Made by a program: the position numbers and the translations under genes
The notes under the pieces: model-generated
What the model saw: only the letters and a program-made list of their open reading frames with translations
Database searches by the model: none
What the model was told of the DNA's origin: nothing
DNA from: Salminus brasiliensis
Taxonomy: Eukaryota; Chordata; Actinopteri; Characiformes; Bryconidae
Assembly (NCBI RefSeq): GCF_030463535.1
Contig: NC_132899.1
Span: 12,548,990 to 12,612,989 of the forward strand
Length of the DNA stretch: 64,000 bases
Reading direction: 5' to 3'
In this document: positions 50,774 to 61,400 of the stretch, in pieces
Layout of the letters: each line of letters opens with the position of its first letter
Position numbering within the stretch: position 1 is the first letter of the stretch

Positions 50774-53700
50774 GTATAAAACATATACATGCATTGTTTA
50801 CTAATATTTGCCAACTATACATTTTAATTGGTTTGGGTATTTTTTGTTAATTGTTAATTGTTTACATTGTCTCTGTGATGTTATCACAGTGGCTCATGTT
50901 GCATGCAAAGAAGTTACAGTGTTCCTCTGTAGAATGCTGATCCAGTGTACCGCTGATACTGTACTCTGTACATCAGTGTGTGTGTGTACTGTACCTGCTG
51001 TGTTAGTTGGCTTTTGTGCTGCTGCAAGGTCATGACGACTATGAGCTGTTATTATCCTGGTGTCTAACAGAAATCTACTGCTCAATACTCTCTACCCCAG
51101 GTGCTCATGCCAGGAAGCAGCCAAACTGTGGAGGTGGATGAAGTGGAGGACTTGTCACAATTGGAGTGAGTTACAGCAGCTAAATTATCCTCTCTCACCC
51201 ACAGGAATGTTCTACTATATCATAGTACTTGCACAAGATTAGTTTACATATCAAGTCAAGTCAAGTGAAGTATGTATAATAGAGCACTGGACATGTATTT
51301 TTGTACACTGTTAATGTTGGTAGCAGATCTGAACATGAAGGATATATGTTTGAGGAGAGCTGATTTACAGTAAATAATAACTGACACTGCTCTAGCATTC
51401 ATTTATGTGTGAACCAACAAAAAACTCACTTTGCCTAAGCTGAACTCATCTGTGTTTTGCAGGGAAGTGTGTGAGAGTTCAGTGCTGCTGAATCTGAAGA
51501 AGCGATTTCACCGGGATTCCATTTATGTATGCATTAGATTTCCTAAACAATGAGCAATTTGACCTCTCTCAGGTGGTCAGGTGGTTTTTCCATGCCCAAC
51601 TGTTTCAATAGCCTCCACTTTTCCAAAACAGTGAATCCAACCACTGGTCTAGTCTACTCTTCTACAATGCTGAAGCTTATTTGCTTACCTGTCTTGTATT
51701 TTGTCTCTGCTCCTTTTTGTCTTACTGATTTCCACAGACATATATTGGCAATATGCTGCTGTCAGTCAACCCCTTTAAGCCTCTGAATATCTTCACAGAG
51801 GAACTGAGACAGCAATATCAGGGCAAGGAGAAGCACAATAACCCACCGTAAGTAGTCAGAGTGTGTCCCTTTGGTATCCACTTTAGTGAGAGCAGTATAC
51901 AATGGCTATGAGTTCAGTTCCTGTGATGATGTGGTTGACTTTAGTTGAATGATCTCTCTAGCCATGTTTATGCCATTGCGGAGGCTGCATTTTGCCAGTC
52001 CCAGAGTACTACCCAAGAGCAATGCATAGTCATAAGGTGAGAGACCCTGTGTTATTGTACTCCTCTCCAGGGGAACATCTGGGCTCGAATGAAATTGTAC
52101 TTTATTAAGTGTAAATGCTCTCTACACAGTGGCCAGAGTGGATCAGGGAAAACTGAAGCAGCCAAACTTATTGTGCACTACCTGAGCTCCATGTATCAGG
52201 GTAGAAACGACAACCTCCGTCAGGTAGGTATTTAAAACATGCATTTCTATGTGTTTTGGCTGGAAAATCTAAATATCATCTTGTTTTTATAGCCAATGGA
52301 CGTTTTGCCCATATTAGAGAGCTTTGGTAATGCCAAGACTATACTCAACAACAACTCTAGCCGATTTGGCAAATACCTACACATACACATACGGCAGTAA
52401 GTCTATTTCCTTTAAATATAGTGATGTCCATGAACATGATCAAACTGCTGATTGATTGATTGAAGTCTCATAACTCTTTTGTCAGTGGCTTTGTTGTCGG
52501 GACCTCGTTATCAAAGTATCTCCTTGAGAAATCACGTGTTGTTTTCCAGGTACACATGTTTTCTTTATGGTTTTATATTTAAGATGCATATATTTTCAGG
52601 GGAACCGACATTCAAAGAATCAAATAATCATCCTATGCAATGTTATAGCTACTGTAAATGCATGATGTGCTGACAGGAATCAACATTTGGAGTCTTTTCT
52701 CCCATGTAGGCCAATGAAGAAAGAAACTATCATGTGTTTTATGAGTTGTTGGCTGGGATGAATCAGTGGGACAAGCAGGGTCTATATCTTCAAGGAGCCG
52801 AGACTTACTACTACCTCAACCAGGTTTGAGTGTGGGCTTGAAAAAGTGTAAAACATAATCCTCAACTAAATATACACTATATGGACAAAATTATTGGGAC
52901 ACATTTTCATTGTTTCTTCATGGGTATTAAAAAAAGAGTTTATCCTGCCTTTGTTGGAGTAACTGTCTCTACTGGCCAGGGAAGGTTTTCTTCTAGATTT
53001 TAGAGCATAGCTGTAAAGATCTGATTGCTGATGTTGTATGACCACCACCTCAGCTCATCCCCAACACCCAAACTCATCCCAAACGTATTGAATGAATCCC
53101 TATCATTTCAGAAAACACAGATCCACTGCTCCACAGCTCAATGCTGGAGGTCTTTCTACCACTCTAGACTACATCTGGCATTACGCATGGTGCCGATAGG
53201 TTTATGTTTATCTGCACCAGAGAGTCGTATTCTATTGGCAGTACTTCTTTATAGGGAATAGACAAGATGTGCGTGCATTTGCACATCTTTGTCAGCAATG
53301 GGTGCAACCTAAAGTAGCTAAATGCATTTGTATTAGAAAGGGTGTCCACAAGCATTGGACATATAGTGAACTTGCTTCCTGAAACATGTATGTAGTAATA
53401 ATTTGTGTTTTTATTGTGTTGTTAAGGGTGGCACCTGTGAACTGCAAGGAAAGCATGACAAGCAAGACTTCCTTCTTCTTGTACACTGCTTGGAGACCAT
53501 TGGCTTACATGCAGATCAGATAGCCACCATATGGGCCATTCTGTCATCTATTCTACAGCTAGGCAACATCTGCTTCAGCTCATATGAGGTCTGTTCAGTC
53601 AAGTGCATTGACTTTAGTGTGTAGTGCTCTTAAGAAGTGAAAGGAAGACACTTGTAATTGCACATATATTCTCTGTATAACGTAAAACTTATGCCTACAT

Positions 53701-55376
53701 AGATGGGTTAGTAAATTAGATGGGTCAGTGCTTATAAAGAGCAGCAGCAGCAGCAGCAGGAGGTTAAAGCTGCTCGACCAAGTCTAAACATTGTGAGTAA
53801 AAAGTACCTCATGTGCTGTTCCTTTGTGTGTGTGTGTGTGTGTGTCTGTGGGTATAATATTTCCAGAGTGAGTCGTTTGAGGTGGCAAGGATCTTTAGTG
53901 AGGCTGAAGCTCGAAGAGTGGGTAACCTGTTACAGGTGTCAGCCGAAGCCCTGCAGACTGTTATTACACACAGGGTCACTGTGAGCACCGCACACATCTT
54001 CACCTGCTGACATATATTCACTTTTACAGTTGTCTTCTGATACAAATCCCCTAGGAGGCAAAAATGACACATTAGTCTCATTATCTTACTTCTTTCTGTA
54101 GGAAACTACTTACGATAGGATCTACTGCCCTCTTTCTGTGGAAAGTGCCATTGAATCCAGGTAGGGCACTGAGCAGAAGCGTTTAAATGCATTGATATTG
54201 AATGTCTGTTCTTTCATAGCAATTAGTATCTGTGCTGTATACTTCCACACTATGTATACCATTTTGTGGCTTAGGGATGCCATTGCCAAGGCCCTTTACT
54301 CTGTGCTCTTTGATTGGCTGCTTGAGCGCATCAATGAGTGGTTGATTCCCACAGAGATGGACAGCACTGTAGGCATCGTGGACATTTACGGGTTTGAGGT
54401 TGGACATTACATTCTGCTGCTGGCGTGAATATCCCTGCTCCTGGAGATCTACTATCCTTTTGAATCTCAAACTGAATCAGATGTCCAGGAGCAGATTTGT
54501 GCATGTGACTCTAAAATACAGCGTGCCACTTATCCCAAGCATCTCACTTTGTCATCACTTGCTTTTTCTAACAGGACCTGGGTGTGAATAGTTTTGAGCA
54601 GCTGTGCATTAATTTTGCAAATGAGCAGCTCCAGCAATTTGTGAACAAAGCACTAGTGTCGCAGGAACAGGTTAGTATGTATGCATTAACTCTTCTTTCT
54701 GTCTAAGACAATATATATTGTCTCCAGTGTCATATATATTAATATATATACATATTACATATTTACTGTGCCGTTACTTTTGCACGAGCCACATTTTGTG
54801 GAATTTGCTCAATTAAGCAAACACACAGTAATGATGCTCTACAATGTGCAAATGTGTAGCTCTGTGAACAACATAATCAACAGCACATGTATTGTGCCCA
54901 AACGTTTGCGTAAGACTGTGTATTTTCTGATTCTGTATTGTATATCTTGTGTTTCAGGAGGAATATAACTCAGAGCAGATTCAGTGGTATCCTGTGACCC
55001 TACAGAACTTCCACCCCTGCCTGGAACTCATTTCTGCTCGTCCATACGGCATCCTCCGCATCCTTGATGACCAAACCTGCCTCCCGCAGGTACTCACACA
55101 GTTCAGACTTTATCCCCATAATTTTTCTCGATGCTCATGCGTGCATCTTGTTAGTCTAAGGTCTTTCCTGGGAGTCAGATTTGTCATACCCAAAGTCCTA
55201 CATATACATGCATACACACACACACACTTCATAAAGTGAATAAGGACAAACACTTTATAAATATGGCTTCAACAAAAGCCATGACTAATGTGTGTCAAGT
55301 TCAAATTCAGACTGAGTTGCTCTGGAGATGTGACTTATCTGTGTCTTTTTGTATGCCTCACTCTTTTTCATCACCT

Positions 55377-55422
<46 letters not shown>

Positions 55423-58400
55423 AGGCAACAGACCACACATTTCTGCAGAAATGTCATTATCACCATGGCAACAGCCCCTACTACGCCAAGCCCAAGATTC
55501 CTCTCCCTGTCTTTACTGTGTATCACTATGCAGGAGCTGTAACCTATCAGGCAAGCAACTAAGCTTCTGTGCAAAATTAATAGGTCCATGTACATCCATT
55601 CATTCATCTCGTGACCAGTGGTTTACATAGCTGTTAGACTATTCTGATTTGTATGTGGAAAGAGCATACTTTATCTATCAATGTTTTTACATGACTTTAA
55701 ACATTTATGTTTTATTGTAAATGCATTTCCACCAATAGGTTCACAACTTTCTCAACAAAAACCATGACCAGTTTCGTTCAGAGGTGTTAGAGCTCTTTGC
55801 ACGCAGTAGATCTCAGGTAAAATCAATTCAGTTGTCCGTCTTTTGCCTCTGCATACTAAATATGCAATGTGTTGGACTTAAACTGTTGCAAAAGAACTAA
55901 GCCAGTAATGTTTGTGGTGTGCAGATGGTGTCAGGTTTGTTCCGTAAGGTGCAAGAGCGATACATCCAGCAGAGAGAGCTGGGCTTCAGAGGGAAAAGCT
56001 ATCGACATCAGGCCTCTACTGTAGCTGCACACTTTCAGCAATCACTCACCGAGCTCATCACAAGGCTGGAGAGGTCTACTTTACTAAATACTATTCTAAT
56101 TTAGTTTTCAGTTGCATGTTACACATGTAATTTTTCCTTTCATGGTGGCCTGGTGAATAATTTTGTCTGGTTCACAGTGAGACACTATAACCACCCTCAC
56201 AGAAGCAATAATTGTAATTATTATATATTATAAATATTTACCGCATAGTCTTGCTATCCTGTAGGTGTGATTTGTGGTTAGCTAGCCGAGGAGAAGGTAA
56301 AGCCTGCAGATATGGTTAACTTTTAGCCTTGCACAGATAAACACTCACTTCTACACTTTTTATTTCCTTGCACCCTTCTTTTGACGCCCCCTTTCTTGAA
56401 AGGCCTCAAGCAAAGCCACAGTTACGTGTAGCAATCTGATATGCAGAAGAATCTGCAGATGATATGATGCACAATGATGCCAAAGTTACAAAAACACCAT
56501 ATTTTCCCAAAGTGGCTATTGTGTTTTACCGCACCAGGTTTAACTAGAAGGGCTAGCAGGGCTTTCGCTAATGGGATAGGGGTGCATAACCTTTTGGAAT
56601 TGAATGAAGAGACAACTAGTTTGAGGTTTGTGGTTAGTCCATTTGATGTCCTAAACTCCCATTTTCAACTATTCCAATTTACATACATACAGTTTTACAT
56701 ACATACAGTATATTTTCTTTTTTTTTTATTATTTCATATTTTTTTATTAAATTATTTTCTCATGCTTAAATAACCCTTTCCTGTATGACATGTTGCCTTC
56801 ATATTCAATGTGAATAAAATTAAACCAGCCTTAGAGGTTGATAATCTGTTCTTTCTGCTTTGCTCTCAGGTGTAAGACCACATTTATCCGATGTTTTAAG
56901 CCAAACTATGTCAAGGTAAACTCTGAGCTTTACTGTCTAAATCATGCTTGAGTTATTCTGTCATGTTGAATGCAGAGGAATGTTGTCTCTTTCATTAAAA
57001 AAATCTCAGTTTCTAAGAGAATGTTACTAAATGTTACTTTTGATCTGTTCATAATAAAATCCTTATACAATGTCAGTATAACAAGGACAGTTAGTGCTTC
57101 AAATGGTGTAACAAGAATATACTGTATTATAGTGGCATGCAGTTCTTAAGTCCTTTGTAGCTGCTCAGTTCTTTATGTTGTGTTACGTTCATCCTTCTAC
57201 TGTCTTAGCTCCCTGGAATATTTGATGTGGACTACATCACTACACAGTTGAGACATGGAGGAATCCTAGAGACTATCCATATTAGAAAGGAGGGGTTTCC
57301 TATCCGTATCCCTTTCAAGTACTTCATGGAAAGGTGCTGAGTTAAATGCATAATGAGAAGCTAATTAGAAATTTAAAACATGGTTCTGGAGTACAGACTC
57401 GTCAAGGATCATTACTTATCTCTTGGATTTTCTGTACTGTTCTGTACTATTATTTACACTTTTTCCCCCACACTTCTCTAATTGAGTTTCTCACTCCTTC
57501 TGGTGTTAGATATGGTGTGTTGTTAGCACAGAGGCCTACACATCTCTCTGATAAAGAACAAGTTGTTTCCCTGCTGGAGGTCATTGGCACTGAAGATGGT
57601 CAATACCAATTAGGACGGACTAAGGTACACTAAAATGAAAGTTTTCTGCTGTCATCACTTATAAATCTGTTGAAAACTGTATGCCACTCATACTCTCCAC
57701 TGCAATAAAAACACACACTCTCACAGGTGTTTATGAAGGAGTCTCTTTACCAGCGGGTGGAAGAGAAATGGAGCAGCACTCAGACTTGGGCAGCTATCAC
57801 CATCCAGAGGAACATTCGCGGTTTTATCTGCAGGCGCAACTTCCGATTCTTCAAACAGAAAGCCATTGTCATCCAGTCTCACATCAGGGGTCATCAGGCC
57901 AGGTACGAGAGGAGCAAAGCTCCAGAAAAGGGTGGGAGCATGCAGCATATTTTGCATAGTGGCAAAAATGTTTGTTAAGCACGTACAGTAAATGAGCTCC
58001 AAATTATTGACCAAGCAAAAAGGGCATTTTATATTATAAATGATCTGTCTATATCTATATTATCTGTCTGATTGATGGGTACTGTAGGTGCATGATATTT
58101 TGTGACCTTTTATGATTTGTCACATTTGTGACTAGAGGGAAGCTACAAAATCAAAAGTTGGCACAATTAGGCCCAGTTACCCAAAAAGTCTTAATTTGTT
58201 TCTGATAAAACGGCCCCTTAATACAGCAAGGCTTATTACACACAAAGGTGCGTTGTTCAGTAACTACAGGGATTTCTGTACAAACTGGTGGGGCTATTCT
58301 TTGATCATAAAAGTTTGTAATAACACTTTTGACCATAGGCAGTTTGACACCTTTTTGCAAAAAGCCTTGAGCCTTTTTCCTCAAATTTCATTACACTCTA

Positions 58401-61400
58401 AGCATTCAGCATTTACTTTGACTTTTCCCGACTGAGTCACACCAAGCTACTGTCTAGGAATGCACAAACGTGGGTGAAGAAAACAAAGAGATAAATAAAG
58501 AGATAAATAAAAAGAGTTATGTTGCCCTCTCTTGTTTGCAGGAAGTATTTTAGGAGACTGAAGAACTCTTTCACTCAATTCTGGGCAACCATGATGATTA
58601 CCAGGAATACCGTCAAGAGACGACAGTGGAGGGTAGGACCATAACGGACTATCTCTCTCTCTCTTTCTTTCACTCTCTCTTCCTCCCCTGTCACATGTAC
58701 CATATGTCACAGAGAGGAGTTTTATTGGATGTTGTCTAACACACACAGAGATCTCTGTATTACTAGGTATTACTCATTGCCAGGCAACCAGCTCTGGTTT
58801 ATTGCTCAGATAATGTTATAAATTCCAACCTCACCCTTCTTTCACTCTTGATCTGAGCTTGGTTTTTATAGCTCAGAGTCAGTTTCTGGAGGCGTCCACT
58901 GCTTCCAGATCAGCCACAGATATACAAATGTAGTTACGTGTAGGGTCGAAGTATGAACATACGTCATTGGAAAGGATTTAGAAAATAATCTAATTGAGGC
59001 TTGCTTTAATTGAGTGACGTTTTCTCATATCTTCACACTAGTTTTTTTTTTTTTTACAATCCACTATGAATATAATCCACGTTTTAAACGCTTTACTCTG
59101 GGCTCCTGCCACAAATAAATCCGTTATTTTATCAGTTTAATCCTTTTTAAATCAATATTTTACTGAATACTGAAAAATTGCCCCAATAAATCTGAATGAG
59201 CATTAAATGTATTTTCTATAATATTAAATATCTCTTGGGGCCCATTTGTATTTCCTCATATATTCTGAAAACAACATTTAAACACAATATTCTGCATAGT
59301 GCAAGATTTTCTGATCCAAGAGAAGGTGTTCTGCTCAGCGGGTCAACAAAATTATAACAGCTGAGGTTCTTGCCCATCTGCCCTTTCATCTTTGCTCTCT
59401 CTCTCTCGCTCTCTCTTGCTTTGTCACACTCTCCCTTCCTCTAAGCACACACCTTGTCGCACTCCTGTCCTCTTTGGACTTCAAACCCTCACTTTTAATG
59501 AGGAATTACACATCTTTGCCTGCGTCTGTAGGAGCTCCTTTCTGTTGACTACCACTCTTCCACCACACTGCCTTAGGTATGTTCTGTTTCATTACTATGT
59601 AAGCTTATATATTAGGTTTAACCAGATAACACCAAACATGATGTTAAAATATTAAACAGCGATATAGAGAAAATACTCATAGTGATAAGGTGGCAGAAGA
59701 CTCATAGTCAGGCTGTTATCCTCTATGACCACTTTTACTCGCCGCACGAAAAAAGAGGAAGAGACAAAAAAAATTATGCTGACTTTTTTGGACCACTTCC
59801 CCATTTCTTGTCATTGTTTAATTTAGGCTGGACTATGTCCTGCTTCATTGTCTAATTCTGTTAATCTGTATTGTAAAAATAAGAATGAGGGTATGTTGGT
59901 CTTCATACAGAGTAGATTTTGTTTTTTATCAGAGGAGTAGATTTAACTTATTTTATAGCTCTGATGGAAGAAATGTTTAGAATTTTACTCTATGGTGCTT
60001 CTGAAAGTTATTTTCAAATATAGTAGAATCACAGAGATAGATGTGTTTAGTAATGTCTAAGCTTAGAGGTATCTTTGAATTATTAGTCTATTCTAACTAG
60101 CTAAGGTTTCTTTCTTGGGTAAATAGCAAAGCACTTTGTAAGTCGCTCTGGATAAGAGAGTCTAAATGCCATAAATGTAAATGTAAATGTAGATCATAGA
60201 AGTATTATGCATTTCCCTCATTTTTAACAACCATGGTAAACAAAACAAACAACAAACAATCCCAGCCAATAATAATGCAGGGGTGGTTTAATGAGAGTTT
60301 GCCGTGTGGGGTGGGACTAGGTGGGAGTGGTGCTACTGGAATATAAAAGAAGCTCTGCTGCTAAGAATAGTCCTGTTGAATCTTTACTTTAGAGCTGATC
60401 ACACCCGTAGGAGGACAAGAAGGAAACTGACAAAGGATGTTACGTAGACGTAGTACAGGTGTAGTGCATAAAACCCAAAAGAGTCCAGACAAATTCACGA
60501 GCATAAAAGCATATTGTCTTCATAACAAAGACTGTGATTGTTGATTGCGGAGTATAATACAGCCTTTGCTTTGATGTTACAGGAACACGAAGAAAGAACC
60601 AGAGTGAAACATATAGCCAAAACCCGTTCTACCTATTCAGGGATGGTAAGATCTCACTCCTTTATACCTTTTCATCTCTGGCTTCAGCTTTGAGCTCCTC
60701 TGTGTAACTGCTTAAACTACAAGCACCCTATTTGTCCTTCAATTTCTAGATTTATAACTGATAACAACGTAACTTACATAAACCACATGGACAAAAGTGT
60801 TGGGACACCCGCTTATTCATTGTTTCTTTGGTAATCCAGGGTAACAACATGAGCTGTTTTTGTTGGAGTAACTGTCTCTACTGTCCAGGGAAAAGGGAAA
60901 AAGGCTTTCTACTAGATTTGTTCCATTGCTCTGAGGATGTTGGTTAATCACCGCCCTGCCTCATCTCCAACTATCCAACTCATCCCAAACTTTTGTATGG
61001 AGCACAACCATTATTCCAGAGAACACAGTTCCACTGCTCCACAGCTCAATGCTAGAAGGCTTTATACCCCTGTAGCCCACACCTGGCATTAGGCATGGGG
61101 CCAATAGGTTTATGTTTATCTGCTCCAGAAAGTCCTATTGGTTGTACTTCTCTACAGGGACAAGGGAAGCTGTGTGTGTGAATTTGCACATCTGTGTCAA
61201 CAATTGGTCTAACTTAAAGTAACTGAGTGTATTTATTTAGAAGGGGTGTCTGCAAACATTTGGCCGTATAGCGTATCTAGTAACCAAATAGTGTATAGTT
61301 TTATAAGGAGCAGCCTGTATTCATGTAATTACTTAATATAAGCCTGCGGTTTAAAGAGTTGGATTGAGAGGGTGATGTCAGGATAGTTTGTCATTATTCT

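Larger units (their letters stand above)
51463..57624 (+). other. Myosin motor domain with its nucleotide-site motifs
   Basis: The P-loop is GQSGSGKT (residues 947-954), split by the intron at 52037-52129. Switch I is NNNSSRFGK (996-1004) and switch II is DIYGFE (1219-1224), so the Arg-Glu salt-bridge pair is present. The TEDS-rule residue, 16 positions before DAIAK, is Asp in TYDRIY. An acidic residue there normally means no heavy-chain phosphorylation is needed for activity. The actin-binding and relay regions are complete ([37 protein letters not shown]). The Gln at P-loop position 2 is unusual. Short introns of 69-93 nt occur at 52037-52129, 52224-52292 and 52397-52485. Confidence 0.95.

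Noticed and set aside
59532-59575. Possible myosin exon after TGTAG with donor GTATGT
   Set aside because: The frame needed (phase 0) runs into TAG immediately before the donor, and the flanking exons already join in frame.
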